Notes: generated from the letters alone by a model not told the origin. DNA of 17,802 nt from Caryophanales bacterium UBA1624 (GCA_002321395.1 DCMK01000069.1:1-17802), one strand, 5' to 3'; positions 1 to 8,910 are shown, counted from the first letter of the stretch. A program made the numbers and translations.

Positions 1-1
1 C

Positions 2-589
2 CGCTCTGGGCCATTCAACGTTTCTTACGCTTCTTCCATGCAAAGGAACATCACCTCCTCTGGGCTTACGGAGGCTTCTAGGCTCGGCATCAAAACCGAA
101 ATCGATTTGCGCACCGTCGACAACAACGAAGTCGGCGGGCTCAAAAACACCAGCCCCTTGGGGTCCAGGGTTAAATACGTCCAAGCGCCTTTGGATTATG
201 GAAACTCCGAAAAGATATTCACCTACAAAGACAACGCGGAATCCTTCCGCAAGATCTTCAAAGTCTTCGCAGATCCTTCTTCCTATCCCATCGATTTCCA
301 TTGCACCGCTGGGGCCGATCGCACCGGATGCGTCGCCTTCTTGCTGAATGGGCTGATGGGCGTTTCGGAAGCGGATCTCTACCGCGATTATCTCTTCACC
401 GATTTCGCCAACGTCTCCTTCTTGCGGCAAAGAAGCAGCATCTCGATCGGCTACGTTAAGACGATCCTCGCCAATCCGGGCAAAACGCTTCAGGACAAAA
501 TCGTCTATACCCTCACTTCCATCGGGGTCGACCCGGAAGATCTCAGTACCGTTTATTACCTGCTTCAAGAGGAGGGCTACCGGATATGA
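2..589 (+). CDS. Tyrosine-phosphatase-like protein (Y_phosphatase3 type), 5'-truncated by window edge
   Basis: The frame is open from base 2, so the ATG at 38 is probably internal. The residues before it (RSGPFN...) match the conserved start of the phosphatase domain in this family, and the LGIKTEIDLR and NNEVGG stretches follow. The P-loop reads HCTAGADRTG, a C(X)5R signature with Cys codon 302-304 and Arg codon 320-322. The family uses a cysteinyl-phosphate mechanism. The Lys of the AGKDRTG motif seen in mycobacterial PtpB-type enzymes is Ala here, which may alter substrate choice. The motif is followed by the typical GVSEADLYRDY helix. The stop overlaps the start of the next gene by 4 bp (ATGA), implying translational coupling to a secreted glycosidase. 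The missing N-terminus would show whether this protein is also exported. The substrate is unknown; protein, lipid or inositol phosphates are possible. Confidence 0.85.
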   Translation, partial: RSGPFNVSYASSMQRNITSSGLTEASRLGIKTEIDLRTVDNNEVGGLKNTSPLGSRVKYVQAPLDYGNSEKIFTYKDNAESFRKIFKVFADPSSYPIDFHCTAGADRTGCVAFLLNGLMGVSEADLYRDYLFTDFANVSFLRQRSSISIGYVKTILANPGKTLQDKIVYTLTSIGVDPEDLSTVYYLLQEEGYRI

Positions 590-3500
590 TTTTCTCTTCC
601 TTGTTCACTTTCCTATCCGCTTCCGCTTTGTTCGTTTCCTCTTTGTCTTCGCTTCCTTCCCCCAGCCAACACGAAGTCAGCCATGAAGCCGACGAATCGA
701 AAGTCGGGGCGGTTGCCCCCGAAAACGGGGAATACAGCTTCGAAGGGGACGATGGCTGGACCTACAGCGAAGAGGATACCCACTCCCTGAGTCAGGAGCA
801 GCGCTACGACGGGGAGAATTCGCTCCATGTGGTCCGCTCGAACTACGACACGACCTTCCAAGCGACCTCGCCTTCTTTCTTGGTGGAGCCCGGGACCAGA
901 TACCGCCTCGGCTTCTACTTCAAAAGCCAGCATTCCTTCGGCACGGGCCTCACCTTGAGCGTGACGACTTACGATTCCTCCGGCAGCGCCATCCGTTCGA
1001 TCGATGGCCCCACAACGCGGCTGAACGCCGACTCTCTCTCCGTGGGCTGGAGCGAGCTTTTCCTGGAGCTGCAAACCAAGAACAACGCCGCCAGCGCCAA
1101 GCTCACCATCATCGTCAAAAACGGCTCCTCCGACGTTTATTTGGACAAAGCCTATTGCGTCAAGACGGGCGACGACGTCTTCGATGAAACGTTCTCTTTT
1201 CCCACCTCCGATTCCCTTTTCCCCAACTGGGACCTCGACAAAGCCAAAGCCAGCGAGGACGGATTGCTGATCGAGAAGGACGGCAAAGCTACCACGACGT
1301 GGAACCGTTTCCTCAGCGGATACGGCTATACCTTCACATTCGACGCCAAATCGGAAGCCCCATCCAAGGGGAAAGTCAAATTCGAGATTTATGGGGCCGC
1401 GAACAATTTGGCTCAGACCATCGAAAAAGAATTCGACGTATCCTCTACTTTGGAGCAGAAATCGGTTGAAGTGACCATCAAACAAGGCATCAAAGCCTTC
1501 GTCACCTTCACTTCCTCTTCCTCTTTGTTCCTGGACAACATCCACGGGGTCAAATCCTATTCCCCCAACGACGAATCCGGATGGCAGGGGCAGTGGATCA
1601 CTTACCCCGACGGCGACATCACGAACGATGCCGCTTATGAGAACCGTTGGTACCGCCAGTCCTTTGAGCTGACGGAGAAAGTCGCTTCCGCCAGCCTCCA
1701 ATGCACCGCCGACGACGTCCGCTTCCCCTATTTGAACGGGCATAGCTTCGGCCGGGGCGGCACTTGGTCTTCCCCCAACATCATCGACATTACCGAATAC
1801 CTGGTGGAGGGGAAGAACGTCTTCGCCTGTCGCGTTTATAACGGGACTTATTACTCGGGATTGCTTTTCGAAATCACGATCATCACCGAATCCGGAAGGA
1901 CGATCACGGTCTGCTCCAGCAGGGAGACCCTGACGGCCAAAGGCATCGATTTGAACGAGCAATACCTCACCAACGAAGATTTGAGCTGGACCCAAATTGA
2001 TTATGATGATTCCGCCTGGCGCAAATCCTATGTCGTCGGCCCCGTCGGCTCCATGCCTTGGGGCTCGATCCCATTCATCTCCTTGGCGACCACGGCCCCG
2101 AAATTCGAAGTGGTCGACGCCACCTTCCCCAAGGAAGTCAAATTGGGCGACACCATGACGTTTTCCTTGACTTGGAAAATCGCCGAAAAGATCGAAAGGC
2201 CCATTTCTTTGACCGTTTCCTTTTGGGAGAAGTACTCTTCCGACAGCGACGAAGCAAGCCCCATCAAATCCACCCTGCGCCAAATCGGCGGGGAAGAGAT
2301 GACCGCTTGGCCGGTGAATGAGCCGGTTGCGGTGAACTACGAGGTCGACATCCCCGACTACATGAGCGAAGGCTCCTACATGCTTCAGTTCGACGAAGAC
2401 CAAATCCAGTTGGTCAACAACCCCGACTTCACCAACAACAAGCTGCGCGGGTATTATGTCCGCTTCCTCCCAGTTCAAATCGAATTGGCCAAGACGGAAA
2501 TCATCCGCGAAAACGAATTGACGAAGCTCAAAATCGGCGAGGACAAATACGCCCCCTACATCTTCATGCAGAGCGATGGGCTGAAGTACTTCAAACCCGT
2601 TTACGCCACGAAGATGTACGAATCCGGGGTGAAGCTGCTTTCGGTCGGCAACAACAAAGTCGTCGACACCATCACCGGCGTCTCGACTTGGACCGACGAC
2701 GATGAATACAACTTCGATCCCTTCGACAATACGATTTACACGACTCTATCGGGGGCTCCAAAGGCGAAGCTGCTGGTCATGATCAGCTGCGACCCCCCTT
2801 CTTGGTGGCTCAACAAATACCCTGAGGAGCGGGCTTTGTCCGCCAAAGGCGGGACCGATTCGGTTTCCTACGCCTCGAAGCGTTGGGTGAAAGACGTCTG
2901 CAAATACATCCGCGCCGTCTTGGAGCACATGAAGTCCATGCCCTACGCCGCCCATATCTTCGCCGTCAAATTCGCCCAAGGGGCGACTTATGAATGGCAG
3001 GAATACGGGATGGAGGTTGGGAATTGCTCCGACTTCTCCCGGGTCGCCCAAACCGGGTTCCGGGAATTCCTCCGCGAAAAATACAAGACCAACGACGCCC
3101 TGCAGAAGGCCTGGGGCGATTCGCTTGTGACCTTCGATAGCGCGACCATCCCCGGGTTTGGGGAAAGGGAGCCGCTCACCTACGATTCGCTCCTGGACGG
3201 GGTGAAGCAAAGAAGCGTCTTGGACTATCAGGACTTCAAAGGGAAGAACGTCACCGATTCCATCTTCGCCTTCTCTAACGTGGTCAAGGAAGTATCCGAC
3301 GGCAGATGGCTCGCCGGAACCTACCAAGGCTACATCACCAACGCCCTCACCTACGAAGGAAGCGGCATCGGGAACAACCAGTTCTCCCGTTTGCTCGCAG
3401 AAGACAGCCCTTGCGACTTCTTCTGCGGCCCGATCTCCTATATGACCAGGACCTCCGGCTACAGCGATTCCTATATGCAGGCGGTCACTTCGATCGTCAA

Positions 3501-4827
3501 CGCCGGCAAGCTGTGCCTGACGGAGTTCGATGAGCGCACCGTCTGCGTCGATATGCCCGACCAGTCCCCGTCACAGATGGACGAGTGGGGCAAAACGTAT
3601 AGCTTGGAAGATACCATCAACCTGATGAAAAGAGACGCCGGGAACGTCCTGATCACCGGGGCCGGCTGCTGGATCTACGACATGACCGGCGGCTGGTACA
3701 ACGACGAGGAAATCTACAGCTGCCTCTCCATCCTGATGAAGGAGTGGGAATACGCGATGGAGAACCAAGACAACGCCAATAACCGCGAAGTCGCCTTTAT
3801 CATCGAGGATAAGATGCCCTCCGACTACGCGTATAACTTCGGGGCTTCCTATAGCGCCCTTGAGGTCAATTTGAGCCGCCAGAAGGAGGACTTGGCCCAC
3901 ATCGGGGCAGGATACGATACCTTCCTGGCGAGCGATCTGAAGAAGGGCCTTGGCAAAGACTATAAGGTGTACTTGATCGTCGGCAACCGCTTCGACGCGG
4001 AGACGATCGATGGCATCAACAAAATCTGCAAAAAGGACGGCTCGGTCGTCGTATGGTGCGGAACCCCCGGGATCTATGGGCAGGACGGCTCCATGAGCGC
4101 GGGCAACGTCTCTTCGCTGATCGACATGGAAGTCGGATTCGCCGCCGGGGCGGTCTATACCGCCGTCAGCGTCGATTCAGACAATGATGATCCCTTGATC
4201 GAGGGGGTTCGGGGCTACACCTACGGGAAGCCTGAGATCAAGGAAGTCAACCCGGTCGCCTATGTCCGCGACGAGGGTGCCACCTCACTCGGCAAAATCC
4301 GCGGCACTGAGCTCACCGGCTTGGCCTACAAAGAGGTTTCCTGCGAAGGGGGCTCCTACTTGTCGGTCTTCTCCTCAATCGGCCACGTCCCCCCTCAGAT
4401 TCTCCGGAACCTCATGAAGAGAACGGGATGCCACGTTTACGATGAATCCTATTCCGACGTCGTCTTCTCCTCCAACGGGTATCTTTGCATCGATTCCCCC
4501 TATGGCGGCGAAAGGGTCATCTCCCTGCCGAAGAATTACGACGTCTACGATGTGTTCGAGGGAAAGCTCATCGGCCAAGATATCTCTTCCTTCGAAGTGA
4601 CCTTCCAGGCGAAGTCGAGTTACCTCTATCGCTTGATGCCGGCGAATTCCTACGGGAAAGAGCCGCTTCCTCCTCATGTCGATCCGATCGACCCTCCCTC
4701 ACCGGAGGAGGGTTCGAAATCCGACAATCTGACCTTCCCGATCGTGGGAAGCTGCATTGCCGGAGCTGAGTTGATTTCCATGGCGGCGATTCTGTTTGCC
4801 GCTGTGAAAATAAAAAAAGCCAAATAG
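586..4827 (+). CDS. Large secreted, membrane-anchored GH42-like glycoside hydrolase with binding modules
   Basis: This 1413-residue protein has a hydrophobic leader (residues 2-23) with no basic residue before it. Two beta-rich, carbohydrate-binding-like modules follow (about 45-195 and 196-325). Next is a galactose-binding-like domain resembling the N-domain of bacterial alpha-L-rhamnosidases (W333 to about 500; WQGQWI, ADDVRFPYLNG), then another beta domain. The catalytic TIM barrel spans about 635-1060 and resembles GH42 beta-galactosidases (FREFLREKYKTNDALQKAWG). The likely acid/base lies in YEWQEYG (E803 or E806) and the nucleophile in LTEFDERT (E980). Their separation is close to that in characterised GH42 enzymes. 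A GATase-like trimerisation domain follows (about 1065-1200), then a beta domain, a Pro-rich linker, a helix (1384-1407) and a KIKKAK tail. No LPXTG is seen. AGGAGG at 570-575 is the ribosome site. It probably trims glycans at the cell surface. Substrate specificity cannot be read, and beta-galactosidase is only the family default. Confidence 0.85.
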   Translation: MIFSSLFTFLSASALFVSSLSSLPSPSQHEVSHEADESKVGAVAPENGEYSFEGDDGWTYSEEDTHSLSQEQRYDGENSLHVVRSNYDTTFQATSPSFLVEPGTRYRLGFYFKSQHSFGTGLTLSVTTYDSSGSAIRSIDGPTTRLNADSLSVGWSELFLELQTKNNAASAKLTIIVKNGSSDVYLDKAYCVKTGDDVFDETFSFPTSDSLFPNWDLDKAKASEDGLLIEKDGKATTTWNRFLSGYGYTFTFDAKSEAPSKGKVKFEIYGAANNLAQTIEKEFDVSSTLEQKSVEVTIKQGIKAFVTFTSSSSLFLDNIHGVKSYSPNDESGWQGQWITYPDGDITNDAAYENRWYRQSFELTEKVASASLQCTADDVRFPYLNGHSFGRGGTWSSPNIIDITEYLVEGKNVFACRVYNGTYYSGLLFEITIITESGRTITVCSSRETLTAKGIDLNEQYLTNEDLSWTQIDYDDSAWRKSYVVGPVGSMPWGSIPFISLATTAPKFEVVDATFPKEVKLGDTMTFSLTWKIAEKIERPISLTVSFWEKYSSDSDEASPIKSTLRQIGGEEMTAWPVNEPVAVNYEVDIPDYMSEGSYMLQFDEDQIQLVNNPDFTNNKLRGYYVRFLPVQIELAKTEIIRENELTKLKIGEDKYAPYIFMQSDGLKYFKPVYATKMYESGVKLLSVGNNKVVDTITGVSTWTDDDEYNFDPFDNTIYTTLSGAPKAKLLVMISCDPPSWWLNKYPEERALSAKGGTDSVSYASKRWVKDVCKYIRAVLEHMKSMPYAAHIFAVKFAQGATYEWQEYGMEVGNCSDFSRVAQTGFREFLREKYKTNDALQKAWGDSLVTFDSATIPGFGEREPLTYDSLLDGVKQRSVLDYQDFKGKNVTDSIFAFSNVVKEVSDGRWLAGTYQGYITNALTYEGSGIGNNQFSRLLAEDSPCDFFCGPISYMTRTSGYSDSYMQAVTSIVNAGKLCLTEFDERTVCVDMPDQSPSQMDEWGKTYSLEDTINLMKRDAGNVLITGAGCWIYDMTGGWYNDEEIYSCLSILMKEWEYAMENQDNANNREVAFIIEDKMPSDYAYNFGASYSALEVNLSRQKEDLAHIGAGYDTFLASDLKKGLGKDYKVYLIVGNRFDAETIDGINKICKKDGSVVVWCGTPGIYGQDGSMSAGNVSSLIDMEVGFAAGAVYTAVSVDSDNDDPLIEGVRGYTYGKPEIKEVNPVAYVRDEGATSLGKIRGTELTGLAYKEVSCEGGSYLSVFSSIGHVPPQILRNLMKRTGCHVYDESYSDVVFSSNGYLCIDSPYGGERVISLPKNYDVYDVFEGKLIGQDISSFEVTFQAKSSYLYRLMPANSYGKEPLPPHVDPIDPPSPEEGSKSDNLTFPIVGSCIAGAELISMAAILFAAVKIKKAK

Positions 4828-4842
4828 GCTGGAAAGGAATTT

Positions 4843-6195
4843 ATGAAAAAACAGAAGATCCTCCTCGTCGCAATGGCCGCGCTGCTCGCTAGCTGCAGCG
4901 GATCCAACCCAGGGGGCGAAAGCGACGCCGTCAGTGACACCGTCAGCGATAAATTCACCCTTCAGATTTACGTCGGCGGTTACGGCAAGGCTCCTTGGGA
5001 ATATGCCTTGAAGGAATTCGATAAAGTCTATGGCGATAAATACACGGTCGTCGCCAATATGGACAACAACGTCAACAAATCCTTCTCCGATCGCTGGATG
5101 AATGGGAACGAACCCGATTTCGTCTTCCTCGACGGACCAGACATCGACAAAGCGAATTGGCTCCGCGAAGGCCTGCTGGAGGATTTGACTCCGTGGCTTG
5201 AGACGGCGAAACCCCAAGGCGAGGAGACTTTGATCAAGGACAAGGTCGATTCCTCCTATTGGGTCAAATACACGGACGAGAGCTCCAATAAGACCATCAC
5301 CTACGGGGCTCCTTTGCTGCTCAATGCTTATGGCATGTGGTACGACGAAGCCCTCTTCTCCGAAAAACATTGGTCCGTTCCTTCCAATTACGAGGAATTG
5401 AAATCCTTCGCCTCCAATTCCACCGCGGAAATCCGCAACCTGATCTATCCCGGCGTCTATAGCGGCTATTTGACCCAAGGGATGTTGGTTCCCGCCTTTG
5501 CCGAACTCGGCGATGAGATGTTCGACCGCATCATGAACTGCCGCGACGCCGAAGTCTATGAAAGCGCTGAGTTCAAGGATGTGATGAACCGTTTCAACGA
5601 ATACATCAACTTGAACCAATATACCGTCTCCGAATGCATCTCCCTCAATCACACCCAAAGCCAGATGGAGTGGCTCGCCCATAAAGCCGCCCTCATTCCC
5701 AACGGTCTCTGGCTGCGCTCGGAAATGGCGAAAGCCGACAATGGGAAGAGCGCCATCCCCGATGGATTCAACATGCGCTTTGCCCCCTCTCCTTTGGCGA
5801 AGCAGAAGCAGAGCATCGTCACTTCTTCCATCACCTGCGCCGTCGCGAAGAACGCCAAGAACAAGCAGGCCGCCAAAGAATTCCTCTCGATCCTTTATCG
5901 GGACGACGTTCAGAAGCAATTCGTCTATGCTTCTGACTCCCCCTCGGTCGTGAAATTGGATTTGTCCAACGACGAAAAGGTCACCGACGTCCTGAAGTAC
6001 ACTCAGGAAGTCTTCAACAACCCCAACTATGAGCACAAAGCCAACAACGGCTCTTGGGGCGGCGTCGACAAAGCCATCAACGATGCGATCAACAGCTTGG
6101 TCGATGCCCATCTGCAGGGAAAGACCTATACCGTCGATCAAGCCTGCGCCGCGATCAAAGCCGCCGCGGTGAAGGAAATCAACAATAGAAAATAA
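4843..6195 (+). CDS. Sugar ABC transporter substrate-binding lipoprotein (family 1)
   Basis: This 450-residue protein starts with a short basic n-region and hydrophobic core ending in a lipobox, LLASC, with the lipidated cysteine at residue 18. A Ser/Gly/Asp-rich linker then precedes the mature domain. The body looks like a family 1 extracellular sugar-binding protein (an N-lobe strand with FTLQIYVGGYG, then DFVFLDGPDIDKANWL and LLEDLTPWLE). It also has the late APSPLAK, AKNAKNKQAAKEFLSILYRDDVQKQF segment typical of the C-lobe. GGAAAGGAA at 4831-4839 is the ribosome site, and the gene starts 15 bp after the preceding stop, so it shares the transcript. The protein should capture an oligosaccharide outside the membrane and hand it to the two permeases downstream. 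The ligand is unknown. The adjacent GH42-like enzyme suggests it takes products of that enzyme. Confidence 0.93.
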   Translation: MKKQKILLVAMAALLASCSGSNPGGESDAVSDTVSDKFTLQIYVGGYGKAPWEYALKEFDKVYGDKYTVVANMDNNVNKSFSDRWMNGNEPDFVFLDGPDIDKANWLREGLLEDLTPWLETAKPQGEETLIKDKVDSSYWVKYTDESSNKTITYGAPLLLNAYGMWYDEALFSEKHWSVPSNYEELKSFASNSTAEIRNLIYPGVYSGYLTQGMLVPAFAELGDEMFDRIMNCRDAEVYESAEFKDVMNRFNEYINLNQYTVSECISLNHTQSQMEWLAHKAALIPNGLWLRSEMAKADNGKSAIPDGFNMRFAPSPLAKQKQSIVTSSITCAVAKNAKNKQAAKEFLSILYRDDVQKQFVYASDSPSVVKLDLSNDEKVTDVLKYTQEVFNNPNYEHKANNGSWGGVDKAINDAINSLVDAHLQGKTYTVDQACAAIKAAAVKEINNRK

Positions 6196-6211
6196 GATTT
6201 AAAATACGGAT

Positions 6212-7144
6212 ATGGAACAAGTACTTTCTCGCAATAGGCCAAAAAGGAAGAAGCGATTCAACGCTAGCAAATTCGCTTTTGCGGCGCTCTTCTGCATCCT
6301 TCCTTTCTTGATTTACCTCTTTTTCTGCGTCTATCCCATCGTCAAATCGGTGTTCGATTCGTTCACCAATTGGAGGGGGTATACTCGGAAAGATTGGATC
6401 GGGTTCGCCAACTACGAGGAAGTACTTGTCGATCCGGTCTTTTGGAAGGCGGTTGGGAACGACTTCATCATCACCGCCATCAAAGAAGTCCTCATCATCT
6501 TCCTGACGGTTCTTTTCGCCGTCAGCCTCACGCGCTTCCGGCTGAAAACGCATGAGGTGATCACCTACAAATTCATCTTCTACATCCCCAACATGCTGTC
6601 GACGGTCATCATCGGTTCGCTGTGGGGGTTCGTCTTCATGAGCGGCGACGCGGGTTTGCTGAACGCTTTCCTCTCGCTGTTCAAAAGCGGATTCTCCGCC
6701 GATTGGCTGACCAATTGGCCGCTGCTCTGCATCGGGTTCGTCGCTTCTTGGTGCGGGGTGGGGCTGTTCATGATCACCATGATCTCCTCCATCAACCAGA
6801 TCCCTTTGGAACTCTACGAAGCCGCCGACATCGATGGGGCTTCCCGGTGGCAGCAGCTGGTCCACATCACCATGCCTGCCGTTTGGCTTGAAGTCACCTT
6901 CATGGTCGTCTCGATCCTCTACCAATCCTTGGGCGGGAACTTCGGCATCGTCAATGTCTTCACCCCCAACGGAGGCGTGAACAACAACGCGATGGTCATG
7001 GGCCTGTACGTTTACCTTTATGGGACCTCTTACGGCAGGGTCGCCTTCTCTTACGCCGCCGCCATCGTGATGATGGTCATCTCGGCTTCCGTGGCCTTGC
7101 TGGTCAAAGCGATTATGAATAAGGTTGGGAGGCGCTTTTCATGA
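6212..7144 (+). CDS. Sugar ABC transporter permease (MalF/UgpA type)
   Basis: This 310-residue inner-membrane subunit has a basic N-terminus (KRKKR) and about six hydrophobic segments, starting near residues 24-46, 88-108, 121-143 and 168-190, with two more after residue 220. The cytoplasmic EAA loop that docks the ATPase is clear: EAADIDGASRWQQ followed by ITMP, with Glu at residue 203. The first periplasmic stretch carries the SFTNWRG pattern usual in the first permease of CUT1-type sugar importers. The start lacks a good Shine-Dalgarno site (AT-rich, only CGGA nearby). An in-frame TAA at 6200-6202 rules out an upstream start, so translation may depend on ribosomes arriving from the gene 16 bp upstream. 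The stop overlaps the next permease by 4 bp. It forms the membrane channel with that partner. Confidence 0.93.
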   Translation: MEQVLSRNRPKRKKRFNASKFAFAALFCILPFLIYLFFCVYPIVKSVFDSFTNWRGYTRKDWIGFANYEEVLVDPVFWKAVGNDFIITAIKEVLIIFLTVLFAVSLTRFRLKTHEVITYKFIFYIPNMLSTVIIGSLWGFVFMSGDAGLLNAFLSLFKSGFSADWLTNWPLLCIGFVASWCGVGLFMITMISSINQIPLELYEAADIDGASRWQQLVHITMPAVWLEVTFMVVSILYQSLGGNFGIVNVFTPNGGVNNNAMVMGLYVYLYGTSYGRVAFSYAAAIVMMVISASVALLVKAIMNKVGRRFS

Positions 7145-8022
7145 AAAACAAAACGATGCTGGCCGCTCGCCATTCCCCGGAATCCAAAGGGGAAATCGTC
7201 TCGCGTTGGGTCATTCGTCTCTTCTTGGTCCTTTGGACCGTTTTGATCATCTTCCCTTTGCTTTGGGCGATCATGACTTCGTTCAAGAGTCAGAAGGAGT
7301 TCATGGCGAGCGCGTTCAGCTGGCCGAGCGTGTTCCACTTTGAGAACTATGCGATCGCCTGGCAAGAGGCCGACTTCTCCAAATACCTCCTCAACTCGGT
7401 GATTCTGTCCGTGGGAACCGTCTGCCTCACGATTCTATTCACCTTAGGATCCAGCTACGTCATCGCCAAGTACCGCTTCAAGCTGTTCCGCTTCCTCGAC
7501 CATTTCTACTCCATCTTCATGATGGTGCCCCAAATGCTCTTGCTGATCCCGCTGTTGAAACTTTGCCAACAACTTCACTTGACCGATGGCATACGCGTCA
7601 TCCCCACCTTGATGGTGCTCAACGCCATCCAAGGAGTCCCCTTTTACGTCTTCCTTACCTTGCCGTTCATGAAGGGACTCAACAACGACATCCTCGAGGC
7701 GGCGGAGATCGACGGAACCAATGAGTTCCAACGTTTCTTCCGCGTGGTGCTGCCGATGGTCAAGCCGCCCTTGTTTATCGTAAGCTTGCTGAGCTTCGCC
7801 GGGGTTTGGAACGAATACGCGATGTCCATCACCTTCATCAAGGATTCCGATTATTACACCCTTTCCGCGGGTTTGAACAACCTGATGACGAACGACACCT
7901 TCGGATACGGCGTCAAATTCGCCGCCCTCATCATCTCGATGATTCCGGTCCTCGTGATGTACGCGATCTTCCAGAAGCCTTTGCAAAACGGTCTATCTGC
8001 TTCCGACGGCGTGAAAGGATAA
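7141..8022 (+). CDS. Sugar ABC transporter permease (MalG/UgpE type)
   Basis: This is the second membrane subunit (293 residues) of a CUT1-type sugar importer. It shows the expected order of segments: a hydrophobic stretch near residues 25-45, the TSFKSQKEF motif typical of MalG-type proteins just after it, and several further helices. The ATPase-docking loop reads EAAEIDGTNEFQRFFRVVLP, with Glu at residue 186. The start codon overlaps the upstream permease stop (ATGA), and GGGAGG at 7127-7132 gives a well-spaced ribosome site. It is the last gene of the left operon, and a strong hairpin terminator lies 19 bp after its stop. No ATP-binding subunit is present anywhere in the window. Many Gram-positive sugar importers share a housekeeping MsmK/MalK-type ATPase, which is the likely explanation here. 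Confidence 0.93.
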   Translation: MKNKTMLAARHSPESKGEIVSRWVIRLFLVLWTVLIIFPLLWAIMTSFKSQKEFMASAFSWPSVFHFENYAIAWQEADFSKYLLNSVILSVGTVCLTILFTLGSSYVIAKYRFKLFRFLDHFYSIFMMVPQMLLLIPLLKLCQQLHLTDGIRVIPTLMVLNAIQGVPFYVFLTLPFMKGLNNDILEAAEIDGTNEFQRFFRVVLPMVKPPLFIVSLLSFAGVWNEYAMSITFIKDSDYYTLSAGLNNLMTNDTFGYGVKFAALIISMIPVLVMYAIFQKPLQNGLSASDGVKG

Positions 8023-8040
8023 CCCCTCTCCAAGAAAGGA

Positions 8041-8078
8041 AAACGGCCAGCCCATCGGGCGTGGCCGTTTTTATTTTT
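8041..8078. terminator. Bidirectional hairpin terminator between convergent genes
   Basis: The outer stem AAACGGCCA (8041-8049) pairs perfectly with TGGCCGTTT (8062-8070). The inner GCCC (8050-8053) pairs with GGGC (8057-8060) around a 3-nt loop, leaving G8061 bulged. On the plus strand the hairpin runs into a T-rich tail to 8078, ending the permease transcript. On the minus strand the same hairpin follows the stop of the araC-type gene (8071-8073) directly, with a TTTTCC/TTTCTT tail. It therefore probably serves both convergent units. Confidence 0.9.
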
Positions 8079-8910
8079 CCTGAACCTTCTTCCGATATTG
8101 GAGGGGGGAGCAGCCGTTGATTTCGCGGAACTTCTTGATGAAGGTGGACAACGAGTTGTAGCCACAGTCTTCGGAGATGGTCAGGATGCTTTTGTTGGTG
8201 ACCCTCAGAAGCTCTTTGGCGTAGTTCATGCGGACCTCGATGAGGTATTCCACCAAGGAAACCCCTTTGTAGGCTTTGAATAAGGTCCCGACCTGGGAAT
8301 GGGAATAGTTGGTCAAGGAGATGATGTCGCCGACCCGCTTGGAGAAAACCTCCGGGCGCTGAAGGTTCACCAAGAATTCCAATAGCCATTTCGGGGCGGC
8401 GGTGTGGCGTTCGAAATATTTCAATGTGTACAGCCCCAACACGCTATCGAGCAAAGAGGAGGCCAGGAATTTTTCGTAATCGAGGTTCTCCACTTCCCCA
8501 GGCTCAAGCGATTTGGCGTTGATCAAACCCACCAAATAAGTATGGAAGGTCTCAAATTCATTGAAGCCTAGCTTGAGTTTGACCACACGCTCCCCGGAAC
8601 GGATCTGCTCAGCCAAAGGAGAAGGCATCTTCCCAATCGCGGCTTCGATTTCCCCATTCTCAAAATAGACGTCTTGATGCAGGTGGGGGGTCTTTAGAAA
8701 GACGATTTCGTGCACATGGCTCGGGCCGATCAAAAACACATCGCCTTTGCTGGCTTCGTAGGCTTTCCCGTTGATGGAGTTTCGCGCCAGGCCGTCCAAA
8801 AAGAAGACGAGCTCCCATTTGACGTGGGTATGGGGCGGATTCGGAGTCGTGTATAGCCTGGAAATCTCGTTTTTCGCTGCGTTAAGACAAATGATGCCAT
8901 CCTTCTCCAT
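8071..8910 (-). CDS. AraC-family transcriptional regulator with N-terminal cupin domain
   Basis: This 279-residue cytoplasmic DNA-binding protein has an N-terminal cupin-like sensor domain (about 15-100), with the PHTHVKWELVFFLDG and KGDVFLIGPSHVHEI strands typical of AraC-type sugar-responsive regulators. A helical linker leads to the C-terminal pair of helix-turn-helix units, at about 193-217 (TNYSHSQVGTLFKAYKG) and 241-265 (ISEDCGYNSLSTFIKKFREI). The latter carries the family hallmark and is followed by SPLQYRK. The start is supported by AGGAGG on the minus strand (plus-strand 8918-8923) seven bases upstream. It is convergent with the importer operon and divergent from the cytoplasmic hydrolase operon, so it most likely controls one or both, and possibly itself, in response to an imported sugar. 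The inducer and the sign of control cannot be read from sequence. Confidence 0.93.
   Translation of the reverse strand: MEKDGIICLNAAKNEISRLYTTPNPPHTHVKWELVFFLDGLARNSINGKAYEASKGDVFLIGPSHVHEIVFLKTPHLHQDVYFENGEIEAAIGKMPSPLAEQIRSGERVVKLKLGFNEFETFHTYLVGLINAKSLEPGEVENLDYEKFLASSLLDSVLGLYTLKYFERHTAAPKWLLEFLVNLQRPEVFSKRVGDIISLTNYSHSQVGTLFKAYKGVSLVEYLIEVRMNYAKELLRVTNKSILTISEDCGYNSLSTFIKKFREINGCSPLQYRKKVQEK

Noticed and set aside
613..2478. 621-codon minus-strand open frame inside the GH42-like gene
   Set aside because: It has low-complexity composition, no ribosome site and no domain, and fully overlaps a well-supported coding gene.
4699..6141. 480-codon minus-strand open frame over the binding-protein gene
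   Set aside because: The plus strand encodes a clear lipoprotein. The antisense product shows only the biased composition of a shadow frame.
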